From: CAZJAD01 sp964543855
GTDB lineage: Bacteria; Electryoneota; RPQS01; DYHQ01
Assembly: GCA_964543855.1 (NCBI GenBank)
Contig: CAZJAD010000007.1
Span: forward strand, 1 to 56,391
Length of the DNA stretch: 56,391 nt
Direction of reading: 5' to 3'
Shown: piece after piece, positions 17,749 to 25,897 of the stretch
Numbering within the stretch: the stretch's first letter is position 1
How the letters are laid out: each line of letters opens with the position of its first letter
Notes under the pieces: model-generated
The model's input: the letters and a program-made list of their open reading frames with translations, nothing else
What the model was told of the DNA's origin: nothing
Database searches by the model: none
Made by a program: the position numbers and the translations under genes

Positions 17749-18135
17749 ATGAAACGAGAAATCATTTCGACGAGCAAAGCGCCCGGAGCTATTGGCCCAT
17801 ACAGTCAGGCCGTCAAGGCCGAGGGCAAGTTGCTTTTCACCGCCGGTCAAATCCCTCTCGATCCAGCCACGGGCAAAATGGTGGGCGAGACGGCTGCCGA
17901 GCAGGCCGAGCAGGCGCTGAAGAATCTGCAGGCGGTATTGGAGGCAGGCGGCACAGGTCTTGCCCATGTTGTCAAGACGACGGTCTTCCTTCAGAACATG
18001 AATGATTTTGCCGTGGTCAACGAAGTCTACGCACGCTTCTTTGGCGAGAAACCTCCGGCACGCAGTGCGGTCGAAGTCGCCGCTCTCCCCAAAAGAGCGT
18101 TGGTCGAGGTTGAGTGCATCGCTTTGGTGCCGTGA
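17749..18135 (+). CDS. ridA: RidA family reactive intermediate deaminase
   Basis: 128 residues. It has the family start APGAIGPYSQAV, FTAGQIPLDP, the region VVKTTVFLQNMNDF, and the ending PPARSAVEVAALPKRALVEVECIA, which includes the arginine that binds the substrate carboxylate. RidA hydrolyses reactive enamine/imine intermediates such as 2-aminoacrylate made by PLP enzymes. Several PLP enzymes (cysteine synthase and Kbl) are encoded nearby. The ATG at 17749 is 4 bp after the previous stop. Confidence 0.93.
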   Translation: MKREIISTSKAPGAIGPYSQAVKAEGKLLFTAGQIPLDPATGKMVGETAAEQAEQALKNLQAVLEAGGTGLAHVVKTTVFLQNMNDFAVVNEVYARFFGEKPPARSAVEVAALPKRALVEVECIALVP

Positions 18136-18629
18136 ATCGTCTGAGACGCTGCTTGACAGGTAGTCTCTTGGCGGTGGCGCTGTGGGGAGTCATTTCCCCG
18201 ATTCATGGCGCTCCACCGGACACATTGCTGGTTAAACGGAAAAGTCCCACCGGCGCGATGCTGCGTTCGCTCGCTTTTCCCGGGTGGGGCCAGTTCTATA
18301 ATACGAAATATGTCAAAGCCCTGCTTGTCTTCGGAATCGAGACCGGCCTGGCTCTCAGCGCGTCCTATCAGAATGATCAAATGCGGCGCTATGACAAGAA
18401 AGGCGACACGGAAGCGGCGAAGTTCTTTCGCAATGACCGCAACCGCCTGCTCTGGTGGCTCGCCGGTTTCATTCTTTTCTCGATGGGGGACGCTTATGTA
18501 GATGCGCATTTGTTCGATTACGATATCTCCCCGGATCTTTCGCTCACGGTTTCACCTCTTACAGGATTGACTCTCCAATGGAACGCTCAGAAGCTTTGGC
18601 GCTCGTCGACGAGCACATCAAAACGGTAA
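18132..18629 (+). CDS. DUF5683-like membrane or envelope protein
   Basis: 165 residues from a GTG that overlaps the ridA stop. An N-terminal signal peptide (LLAVALWGVISPIHG) is followed by a segment with SLAFPGWGQFYNTKYVKALLVFGIE, typical of DUF5683 proteins, and two hydrophobic helices (LLVFGIETGLALSAS and WWLAGFILFSMGDAYVDA). The family is common in FCB bacteria, is of unknown function, and sits in the envelope. The last 52 bp overlap the start of the next gene in another frame. Confidence 0.75.
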   Translation: MNRLRRCLTGSLLAVALWGVISPIHGAPPDTLLVKRKSPTGAMLRSLAFPGWGQFYNTKYVKALLVFGIETGLALSASYQNDQMRRYDKKGDTEAAKFFRNDRNRLLWWLAGFILFSMGDAYVDAHLFDYDISPDLSLTVSPLTGLTLQWNAQKLWRSSTSTSKR

Positions 18630-19123
18630 ACTTGCGCAAGCATGTGCTGGCCGTCGAGGCCGTCATGCGAGCCTTGGCTCGCCGCCTCAATCAGGATGAG
18701 GTTGCTTGGAGCCTGGCGGGGCTGCTGCACGATTTGGATTTCGAGTATACCAAGGAGCAGCCTGACATTCACACGAAAGAGACGCTCAAGTTGCTGGAAG
18801 GCTACGAGCTTTCTCCGGACATCCTGCACGCGATTCAGGCACACGCAGGCCACGCTCCACTTGAAAGTCAGATGGACAAGGCGATTTACTGTGCCGATCC
18901 AGTGACCGGCTTCGTTGTCGCGTGCGCGCTGATGCATCCCTCGAAGAAAATCGAAAATGTAGATGTTCCGCGCATGATGAAACGCTTCAAAGACAAGCGA
19001 TTTGCCGCGGGGGCAAGCCGCGAGCAGATGGAGTCATGCAGTTCGCTTGGAATGACGCTTGAAGAATTCCTTGATCTTTCTCAAAAAGCGATGCAGGAGA
19101 TTTCCGGTGAGCTCGGGCTCTGA
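18578..19123 (+). CDS. HD domain-containing hydrolase (HDIG type)
   Basis: 181 residues. Metal-binding HD superfamily pattern: H in KHVLAVEAVM, HD in LLHDLDFEY, and AIQAHAGH. The ending MTLEEFLDLSQKAM is typical of the short HDIG hydrolases found widely in bacteria. These are phosphohydrolases of uncertain substrate. The ATG at 18578 lies inside the previous gene (52-bp overlap); no upstream alternative fits the family start MERSEALALVDEHI better. Confidence 0.85.
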   Translation: MERSEALALVDEHIKTVNLRKHVLAVEAVMRALARRLNQDEVAWSLAGLLHDLDFEYTKEQPDIHTKETLKLLEGYELSPDILHAIQAHAGHAPLESQMDKAIYCADPVTGFVVACALMHPSKKIENVDVPRMMKRFKDKRFAAGASREQMESCSSLGMTLEEFLDLSQKAMQEISGELGL

Positions 19124-19173
19124 TGTTCCTCCGCAGAGGCTGCTTTAGCGTTCAAATTTCAGGGTAAAGGATC

Positions 19174-19659
19174 ATGGAGCTTCTTCAGATTCCCGTCGAG
19201 ATTCCGGCGGACACCAATTTCATTCTCGGCCAGACCCACTTCATCAAGACGGTCGAGGATCTCTATGAAATCATGGTCAACACCGTGCCGCAGGCGAAAT
19301 TCGGCATGGCATTCAATGAAGCGTCGGGCCCGTGTCTCATTCGCCACGATGGCAACGACGATGATCTTCGCCAGCGCGCAATCAAGACGATGCAAGCGAT
19401 TGGTGCTGGCCATACTTTTTGCATCTTCATGCGCGACGCCTATCCGATTAATGTCCTGCCGGCGATAAAGGCCTGCCGTGAGGTCTGCTGCATCTACTGC
19501 GCGACGGCCAATCCGCTCGAGGTGATTGTCGCGCGGAGCGATCGTGGTCGCGGCATTGTCGGTGTTATCGACGGGGCTTCACCCAAAGGCGTCGAAACCG
19601 ATGCCAACATCCGAGAGCGCATCGGGTTTCTACGCAAGATTGGCTACAAGCGAGGATAG
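19174..19659 (+). CDS. Adenosine-specific kinase family protein (PF04008-like)
   Basis: 161 residues, the standard length. It has QTHFIKTVEDLYE, the segment FGMAFNEASGPCLIRHDGND, FMRDAYPINVLPAIK, and the cysteine-rich ICCATANPLEV-like stretch (CIYCATANP), then GRGIVGVIDGASPKGVE. The family was described from archaea as binding or phosphorylating adenosine; the biological role in bacteria is not settled. It starts 50 bp after the HD gene, with GGTAAAGGAT in front of the ATG. Confidence 0.85.
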   Translation: MELLQIPVEIPADTNFILGQTHFIKTVEDLYEIMVNTVPQAKFGMAFNEASGPCLIRHDGNDDDLRQRAIKTMQAIGAGHTFCIFMRDAYPINVLPAIKACREVCCIYCATANPLEVIVARSDRGRGIVGVIDGASPKGVETDANIRERIGFLRKIGYKRG

Positions 19660-19678
19660 CAAGCGACTGGAGAGCACT

Positions 19679-20629
19679 GTGGCGCGATCCGGGGAACATG
19701 TCTATGACCTGATAGGCCAAACGCCGGCGGTCAAGGCGCAGCGGATTGTTGGGCCACAGGACGCCGCCTTGTGGATGAAGCTCGAAAGCTGTAACCCTGC
19801 CTTTTCGGTCAAAGACCGCATCGGCCTGTCGATGATTGAAGCGGCGGAAAAAGATGGACGGCTCGCTCGCGATGGAGTGGTGGTCGAGGGCACGAGTGGC
19901 AACACGGGAATTGGACTGGCGATGGTATGTGCTGCGAAGGGGTATCGCTGCATCCTCGTGATGCCGGACTCAATGTCTATGGAGCGGCGTAAGCTTATGC
20001 AGGCATTCGGAGCCGAACTTGTCTTGACACCGGGAGCCAAGGGGATGAAAGGGGCTGTGGAGACGGCCGATGAGTTGGCTGCCAAGACAGCAGGCTCCTT
20101 TGTTCCGCACCAGTTCGACAATCGGGAAAATCCCGATGTGCATTATCGCACGACGGGCCCTGAGATCTATGAGCAGGTGCCGGGTCCAATCGATGCCGTT
20201 TGCTTCGGCGTCGGCACTGGCGGAACGGTGACCGGTGCCGGGCGATTTCTTCGTGAAAAATATCCGAATCTGAGGATCTTTGCCTGCGAACCGAAGGACA
20301 GCCCTCTGCTCTCCGAAGGGCGAGCAGGACCACATAAGATCCAGGGATGGGGTCCGAATTTCGTTCCTCGCGTCCTCGATACGGAGATCTACGACGAAGT
20401 CATCACCGTGAAGAGGGAAGATGCCTTTGACATGGCGCGCAGATTAGCTCGTTTGGAAGGCATCTTGGCTGGAGTCTCTTCGGGAGGGGCTGCCTTCGCA
20501 GCCGCAAGTGTATGTCGCCGGTTGGGGAAGGGGAAAACCGTCGTGACGCTGCTTCCGGACACGGGTGAACGCTATCTTTCGATGGACCTGTTTGCCTATA
20601 ACGAACCTAAGCAGCATTTGAACACATGA
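19679..20629 (+). CDS. cysK: Cysteine synthase (O-acetylserine sulfhydrylase)
   Basis: 316 residues from a GTG at 19679 with GGAG 7 nt upstream. The frame stays open further upstream into the previous gene, but homology begins at VYDLIGQTPAV. PLP lysine is K45 in SVKDR, then EGTSGNTGIGLA, GVGTGGTVTGAGRFL and KIQGWGPNFVP. It makes cysteine from O-acetylserine and sulfide. Family members also include cystathionine beta-synthase-like enzymes, so the exact substrate is inferred. It overlaps the proline dehydrogenase start by 4 bp. Confidence 0.92.
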   Translation: MARSGEHVYDLIGQTPAVKAQRIVGPQDAALWMKLESCNPAFSVKDRIGLSMIEAAEKDGRLARDGVVVEGTSGNTGIGLAMVCAAKGYRCILVMPDSMSMERRKLMQAFGAELVLTPGAKGMKGAVETADELAAKTAGSFVPHQFDNRENPDVHYRTTGPEIYEQVPGPIDAVCFGVGTGGTVTGAGRFLREKYPNLRIFACEPKDSPLLSEGRAGPHKIQGWGPNFVPRVLDTEIYDEVITVKREDAFDMARRLARLEGILAGVSSGGAAFAAASVCRRLGKGKTVVTLLPDTGERYLSMDLFAYNEPKQHLNT

Positions 20630-21528
20630 GCATCATTGACCGCGCATTGGTGGCGGGGATTCCATTGGTTCCCAAACCAATCGTGGGTGTTTTCTCTCGA
20701 CGGTACATTGCAGGGGAGATGCTGGCGGATGCCGTCCGGGTTGTGCGTGAATTGAACGCGCAGGGAATGATGGCGACGCTGGATGTACTGGGAGAGGAAG
20801 TCAGCTCCCGCGAGGAGGTTCTTGCCGCCACCGATCTGTACAAACAGGCTTTGGCAACTATCCAATCTGAGAGTCTGGACTGCAACATTTCGGTGAAGCT
20901 TACGCAGATGGGCCTTAAGTTCGATCCGGATTTCTGCCGCGAGGCCTTCCGTGAGGTCGTTCGGGAGGCACACCGCCGGGGCAATTTCGTCCGCATTGAC
21001 ATGGAGGATTCCACCTGCACCGATGAGACGCTGGCGATCTACAACGGACTGCGCCGGGAGTTCACCAATGTCGGCGTTGCTCTCCAGGCCTACTTGCGGC
21101 GTACGACAGCCGACAGCGACGCCTTGATGAGGAACGGGCCGGCGAATTTCCGCCTCTGCAAAGGCATCTATGTCGAGGCACGGCGGATCGCCTACAAGGA
21201 TCACGATCTCGTCAATCGCAACTTCACCTTCGTTCTGGAACAGATGTTGCGGCAGGGGGCTTATGTTGGTATCGCCACCCATGACGAGTTCCTTGTCTGG
21301 GAAGGGATGCGTCTGGTTCGCGAGCACAACTTGTCAAAGGACCAGTACGAATTCCAAATGCTCCTTGGCGTAGATATCGAACTTCGGAAGATTATCCTGG
21401 CGGCGGGGCACCGCCTGCGTATCTATGTCCCGTTCGGAGAACAATGGTATCCCTATTCAATCCGGCGCCTGAAGGAGAATCCTCAGGTCGCTCGCTATGT
21501 TCTCCGGAGCATCTTGGCTCCCGGATAA
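20626..21528 (+). CDS. Proline dehydrogenase (monofunctional)
   Basis: 300 residues, the size of single-domain ProDH. TIM-barrel motifs: LNAQGMMATLDVLGE, SVKLTQMGLKFD, FVRIDMEDS, RLCKGIYVEARRIAY and the FAD/substrate end LRIYVPFGEQWYPYSIRRL. It oxidises proline to pyrroline-5-carboxylate with FAD and feeds electrons to quinones. No P5C dehydrogenase is in the window. Coupled to cysK by an ATGA overlap, an uncommon pairing. Confidence 0.92.
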   Translation: MSIIDRALVAGIPLVPKPIVGVFSRRYIAGEMLADAVRVVRELNAQGMMATLDVLGEEVSSREEVLAATDLYKQALATIQSESLDCNISVKLTQMGLKFDPDFCREAFREVVREAHRRGNFVRIDMEDSTCTDETLAIYNGLRREFTNVGVALQAYLRRTTADSDALMRNGPANFRLCKGIYVEARRIAYKDHDLVNRNFTFVLEQMLRQGAYVGIATHDEFLVWEGMRLVREHNLSKDQYEFQMLLGVDIELRKIILAAGHRLRIYVPFGEQWYPYSIRRLKENPQVARYVLRSILAPG

Positions 21529-21552
21529 TGTGATAAAGGTGCGTTTTTCCTG

Positions 21553-21597
21553 AGGTCAGCTGCGCACGCTGACCTTCTCTCTCGGTGGGCTCACCGA
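21553..21597. repeat. Two adjacent hairpins after the proline dehydrogenase gene
   Basis: AGGTCAGC and GCTGACCT pair around a 7-nt loop (21553-21575) followed by a TCTCTCTC run, then TCGGTG, spacer GGCT, CACCGA (21582-21597). The first could act as a weak terminator. The second has the 4-nt-spacer palindrome layout seen elsewhere in this window. Confidence 0.6.
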
Positions 21598-21642
21598 TCA
21601 AGAATGCGAGATCGAAGCACGGATCGCGAAGACGGAACGGAT

Positions 21643-22485
21643 ATGACGATGGATCTACCGGAACAATACTTCGATGCATTTGTCTGTGGGGATTGCTTCG
21701 AGATTATGCCGAAAATCCCCAGTGAGAGCATTGACCTTGTGTTGACCGATCCACCGTACGGGATTGATTATCAGTCCAACCGACGCGTTGCGCGTAAGAA
21801 ACTGCCGAAATTTGCGGGCGATGTTGATCTTTCGTGGCTGCCGAGGTTTGCTGAGCAGATCGACCGCATTCTAAAACCGGATCGGCATTTCTACTGTTTT
21901 ACGCGATTCGATACCTATCCGATTTTCTATCAGGTGATATCCTCCCGTTTCAAGGTGAAAAACTGCCTCATATGGGTCAAGAACAACCACGGGTCGGGCG
22001 ACCTGAGAGGGGCCTACGCTCCTCAGAGCGAGATGATCATCTTCGCTGCAAAAGGTAAGCGTGAGCTCTTCGGGCCGCGCGAATCGGATGTGCTGCAGTA
22101 CGACAATGTTCCATCGGCATTTCGAGCGCACGCAACGCAGAAGCCAGTCGATCTCTTGCGCCTTCTTATCGAAAAGAGCACGCTGCCGGGAGAGATCGTG
22201 CTCGATCCATTTGCTGGCACCGGCAGCACAGGACTGGCGTGCAAAGACACTCTGCGACACAGAGGCGACCACGGTGAGCGGCATTATCTGCTTATAGAGA
22301 TGAATCGGGATTTCCAGACGGCGGGCGTCAGAGGAGGCTTGGGCAAACAAGGACGGCTGTGGACGGATGTTCCAAGGCCAGTCACCACGATCGCCGCTCG
22401 CAAGCGGCCGGTCGTTCGGGCGCGCCGATTGCCGCGAGCGCGTGCGAACCAGACACTGTCCCTTGAGCTGAAGATTCCCTTGTAG
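21643..22485 (+). CDS. Site-specific DNA methyltransferase (probably adenine-N6, beta class)
   Basis: 280 residues from the ATG at 21643; an ATG at 21604 in frame is possible. The catalytic motif IV is DPPYG (about residues 38-42) and motif I DPFAGTGSTG comes later (about 188-197), so the order is that of beta-class amino-methyltransferases. THATQKP-type motif (AHATQKPVDLLRLLI) precedes it. A basic tail (KRPVVRARRLPRARA) closes the protein. No restriction gene is adjacent, so it may be an orphan regulatory methylase or a phage-type one. Recognition site unknown. It is followed by a strong bidirectional terminator. Confidence 0.88.
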   Translation: MTMDLPEQYFDAFVCGDCFEIMPKIPSESIDLVLTDPPYGIDYQSNRRVARKKLPKFAGDVDLSWLPRFAEQIDRILKPDRHFYCFTRFDTYPIFYQVISSRFKVKNCLIWVKNNHGSGDLRGAYAPQSEMIIFAAKGKRELFGPRESDVLQYDNVPSAFRAHATQKPVDLLRLLIEKSTLPGEIVLDPFAGTGSTGLACKDTLRHRGDHGERHYLLIEMNRDFQTAGVRGGLGKQGRLWTDVPRPVTTIAARKRPVVRARRLPRARANQTLSLELKIPL

Positions 22486-22510
22486 ATCACAATATCTCTC
22501 TTAGATATGG

Positions 22511-22545
22511 AAAAGCGGGTGACCCTATTGAGTCACCCGCTTTTT
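22511..22545. terminator. Bidirectional intrinsic terminator between convergent genes
   Basis: A perfect 13-bp stem, AAAAGCGGGTGAC with GTCACCCGCTTTT, has an 8-nt loop and T or A tracts on both sides. It serves the methyltransferase gene on the plus strand and kbl on the minus strand. Confidence 0.95.
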
Positions 22546-22569
22546 GGTTTTGGAATTCATCAGTCGAGG

Positions 22570-23760
22570 CTATGACTTCAACACGCCCAATTCTTTGCCG
22601 ACTTTGGTGAAGGCCTTGATCGCGCGATCCAAGTGTGCTTTTTCGTGGGCTGCCGAGATCTGGACGCGGATCCTCGCCTGCCCCTTAGGCACCACCGGAT
22701 AGAAAAAGCCGATCACATAGATGCCCTCGTCAAGCAAGCGCGCAGCAAACTTCTGCGCCAACGGCGCATCATAGAGCATGATCGGAACGATCGGATGCAC
22801 GCCCGGCTTGATCTCGAAGCCAGCCTCGGTCATTTTCTCTCGGAAATACTTGGTGCTGCTTTCCAGTTTGTCGCGAAGAGCCGTGGTCTCCGTGAGAAGA
22901 TCGATTACCTTTCGCGCTGCAACGGCGATGGGAGGTGGCATCGTATTGGAGAAAAGGTAGGGCCGCGAGCGCTGACGCAGAATATCAACGATTTCCTTTC
23001 GGCCCGAAGTGAAGCCTCCGGCAGCACCACCCAGAGCTTTGCCAAGCGTGGAGGTGATAATGTCCACTCGCCCCATGACCCCCGTGTGCTCATGCGTCCC
23101 TTTGCCGTGTTTGCCCATGAAGCCCGTCGAGTGGCTGTCGTCTACCATGACTAAGCTACCATACTTTTCGGCCAGATCACAGATCTCCGGCAGTTTCGCT
23201 ACATCGCCATCCATGGAGAAAACGCCATCGGTGGCGACAATTCGGAACCGTGCACTCGAAGCTTCCTTCAGCTTCTCCTCGAGATCATTCATGTCGGCAT
23301 GGGCAAAGATGAAGCGCTTTGCTTTGGACAATCGGATACCGTCGATGATTGAGGCATGGTTCAACGCATCGGTGATAATCGCGTCTTCCGCGCCCATGAG
23401 TGTTTCGAACAGTCCGCCGTTGGCGTCGAAGCAGGAGGAGTAAAGAATGGTGTCTTCCATGCCAAGAAATCGCGCAATGGCTTCCTCGAGCTCCTTGTGG
23501 ACACGCTGTGTGCCACAAATGAAGCGGACGGATGACATGCCGTAGCCCCATCGGCCGAGGCCTTCCTGCGCAGCACGGATCAGCTCAGGGTGGTTACCCA
23601 GACCAAGGTAGTTGTTGGCACAGAAGTTGAGCACTTCGCCCTGTTTAACCTTGATATCCGCACCCTGTGGTGAAAGAATGATTCGCTCGTCCTTGTAGAG
23701 GCCGGCCTCTCGAACGCTCGCCAATTCCTGGAGCAAGTGGTTTTTCAGATTTCCATACAT
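22570..23760 (-). CDS. kbl: Glycine C-acetyltransferase (2-amino-3-ketobutyrate CoA ligase)
   Basis: 396 residues. Fold-type I PLP enzyme of the alpha-oxoamine synthase family: NFCANNYLGLGNHPEL, VRFICGTQ, DDSHSTGFMG with the PLP aspartate, and the Schiff-base lysine K241 in STLGKALGG. It converts 2-amino-3-ketobutyrate and CoA to glycine and acetyl-CoA, the second step of threonine degradation. The first step, an SDR threonine dehydrogenase, is at the head of the same operon. AAAGGA lies about 10 nt before the ATG. Confidence 0.95.
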   Translation of the reverse strand: MYGNLKNHLLQELASVREAGLYKDERIILSPQGADIKVKQGEVLNFCANNYLGLGNHPELIRAAQEGLGRWGYGMSSVRFICGTQRVHKELEEAIARFLGMEDTILYSSCFDANGGLFETLMGAEDAIITDALNHASIIDGIRLSKAKRFIFAHADMNDLEEKLKEASSARFRIVATDGVFSMDGDVAKLPEICDLAEKYGSLVMVDDSHSTGFMGKHGKGTHEHTGVMGRVDIITSTLGKALGGAAGGFTSGRKEIVDILRQRSRPYLFSNTMPPPIAVAARKVIDLLTETTALRDKLESSTKYFREKMTEAGFEIKPGVHPIVPIMLYDAPLAQKFAARLLDEGIYVIGFFYPVVPKGQARIRVQISAAHEKAHLDRAIKAFTKVGKELGVLKS

Positions 23761-23781
23761 GTTTCGGTGTCCTTTGTTTGT

Positions 23782-25863
23782 TTATCGCAATCTGACTGGC
23801 AGAATGACCATTTGAATGCCGTGAAAGAGCAAACGCCGCTGAATGGAAAGGGCTGTCTCATTGTGGAGGAGGCGATTCCAGAGCGTGTCACGCCAGAAGA
23901 GAAGCCGTGCCGCGAAGAAAACGCTGCTCGTGTAATCCCGGGCAATTTGCAGGCAGCTCTTTTCCATCTCATCGAGGTAGTCAATGGCGACGGCCGTGCG
24001 CCCCTCGGCTTTCAGCCCATAGCTGCGGGCAAGTTTGACATACCTCTCGACCTGCTGTTCCGTGGCCTTTCTCAGCTCTTCCAGCTCGCTGGCTCCCTTA
24101 AAATGACCCGAATCGATCGTACCGACAGAGAGAAACACATACTGCTTGAAGCGGAAAGCGAAGAGCCTCTGGATATTGAGCAGCACATGAACGCCCACCC
24201 CACTGAAACCGGAGACAAGCAACACGGCGGTCGCATCCTTGGCTTCCAGCTTCTGCGGTCTCACCGGTTCCTCACCCATAGGGATTTGTGCTAAGATTTC
24301 ATCAAGCTTTTTCAGCTTGCGCTGGACTTCTTCGTAGTGCCGTCGGATAATAAAGCACAGAACGACAAGACAACCTGTGAGGGTAATGATGAGCCAGCCT
24401 CCTTTAAAGAACTTCAGCGAGACTGTGATGGTCAAGGTGGCAGCGGCGACGACGAAACCGGTCGCGTTAATCGACAAACGGCGTTTCCAATCGGCGAGAA
24501 TCTTCCGTCTGGATAGCCACAGACGAGACATACCGAGCTGGGAGAGGGTGAAGTCTATGAAGACATTGATGGCGTAGAGCGTCACCAGTGTCTGAACATT
24601 GCCGTGCGCGTAAAGGATGAGAGCTACCGAACCCAGACCCATCAGAAGGATGCCGTTTTGCGTTACGAGCCGCTCAGAGATATGCCCAAAGCGGTGAGGC
24701 ATCCACGAATCCTCGGCCATATTTGCCAGCACACGAGGACCTCCGATGAAACCCGTCTGCGCCGCCACAAAGAGGATGAGGGCTTCGGAAATGAGCATGA
24801 CCCAGACGATGCCATTCCCAAGAGGCCAGCCAGCGATCTGCCATGAGCCAACCATCTGCGCGAAAAGAACGGCATTCAGCGTCTTGCCTGCAATAGGTCT
24901 CGTGCCAAAGAAGAGGAAATTGAACAGCAGAGCTGCGGCCATGAAGGCGAGAGAAATCGCCATATAGACCATCGTGCGTTTGCCCGTCTGTACCCGCGGC
25001 TCCTTCAATACCAGCATGCCGTTGGCGACAGCTTCGATGCCGGTGAGCGTTCCGGCACCCATGCTGTAGGCGCGAAAGACAATCAGCAGAACGAAGACAA
25101 GCCCATATTGGCCAACCGTATTGGTGGTGCTGTGGACCACGGTTTCCGTCACAGCGCCGACATCCGTGAGGTGAATCACCAAGCCGTATAGAAGAAGCCC
25201 GATGTGCGAAACGACAAAGACCATGAAAATCGGCAGGAGTGCCAAGACCGATTCTTTGACTCCGCGCAAATTGAGCAACACGAGGAAGACCACGGAGAGA
25301 ATGGCCACGGGAACTCGCAGGAACAGGTATTTCCCGGGCAGCAGGCTGAAGACGGCATCTGCTCCGGCTGCCACGGAAACCGCGATGGTCAGAACATAAT
25401 CGACGACAAGTGCTGAGCCGGCCACGGCGCCGGCCCGGGAGCTGATCAGCTTGGAAGCGACAAGATATCCGCCTCCCCCGGACGGGAATTGCTCGATGAC
25501 GAGTGAGTACCCGCGAGAGATGACCAACACGGTGCCAGCGATGAGAATCGCGAGAAAGGGCGCCAGGAAAGGATACCGGTGTAGAGCGAGAAACGCTTCC
25601 TCCGGACCGTAGCAGGCTGACGAAAGGCCATCCGCTCCAAGACCCACCCAGGCAAAAAAAGCGATGAGGGAGATTCTCTGGTAGATCCCGGGGTCAAAGG
25701 GGTTTCGTGCCCGTCCGATGACCGCCTGTTTGACCCGCGAGAACCAGTTGCCTGCCAGCAACTCGCCGGCGAAGTCGTCATCGTCGCCGGGGACCATCCC
25801 CAACGGTTCGTCTCTGCGCCGTGACCGGCGATTAAAGCTCCGTAGACCGAAGCGCTGCTTCAT
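23782..25863 (-). CDS. APC superfamily permease with C-terminal cytosolic domain, KimA-like
   Basis: 693 residues. An extended hydrophilic N-terminus is followed by an APC-type core of about 12 helices. Motifs (GLSSACYGPEEAF, FPSGGGGYLV, LVVDYVLTIAVSVAAGADA, LTGIEAVANG) and the C-terminal segment LLHNETALSIQRRLLF resemble the potassium importer KimA/YdaO of Bacillus. The 200-residue C-terminal region has USP-like strands, as in KimA. By sequence I favour K+ import, while the gene position between two threonine-degradation genes suggests amino-acid uptake. The gaps to its neighbours are 21 and 34 bp, so it is co-transcribed with them. Confidence 0.8.
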   Translation of the reverse strand: MKQRFGLRSFNRRSRRRDEPLGMVPGDDDDFAGELLAGNWFSRVKQAVIGRARNPFDPGIYQRISLIAFFAWVGLGADGLSSACYGPEEAFLALHRYPFLAPFLAILIAGTVLVISRGYSLVIEQFPSGGGGYLVASKLISSRAGAVAGSALVVDYVLTIAVSVAAGADAVFSLLPGKYLFLRVPVAILSVVFLVLLNLRGVKESVLALLPIFMVFVVSHIGLLLYGLVIHLTDVGAVTETVVHSTTNTVGQYGLVFVLLIVFRAYSMGAGTLTGIEAVANGMLVLKEPRVQTGKRTMVYMAISLAFMAAALLFNFLFFGTRPIAGKTLNAVLFAQMVGSWQIAGWPLGNGIVWVMLISEALILFVAAQTGFIGGPRVLANMAEDSWMPHRFGHISERLVTQNGILLMGLGSVALILYAHGNVQTLVTLYAINVFIDFTLSQLGMSRLWLSRRKILADWKRRLSINATGFVVAAATLTITVSLKFFKGGWLIITLTGCLVVLCFIIRRHYEEVQRKLKKLDEILAQIPMGEEPVRPQKLEAKDATAVLLVSGFSGVGVHVLLNIQRLFAFRFKQYVFLSVGTIDSGHFKGASELEELRKATEQQVERYVKLARSYGLKAEGRTAVAIDYLDEMEKSCLQIARDYTSSVFFAARLLFWRDTLWNRLLHNETALSIQRRLLFHGIQMVILPVRLR

Positions 25864-25897
25864 GATAGGGTGTCTTGTATCCCGAGACCCTGGGTCG

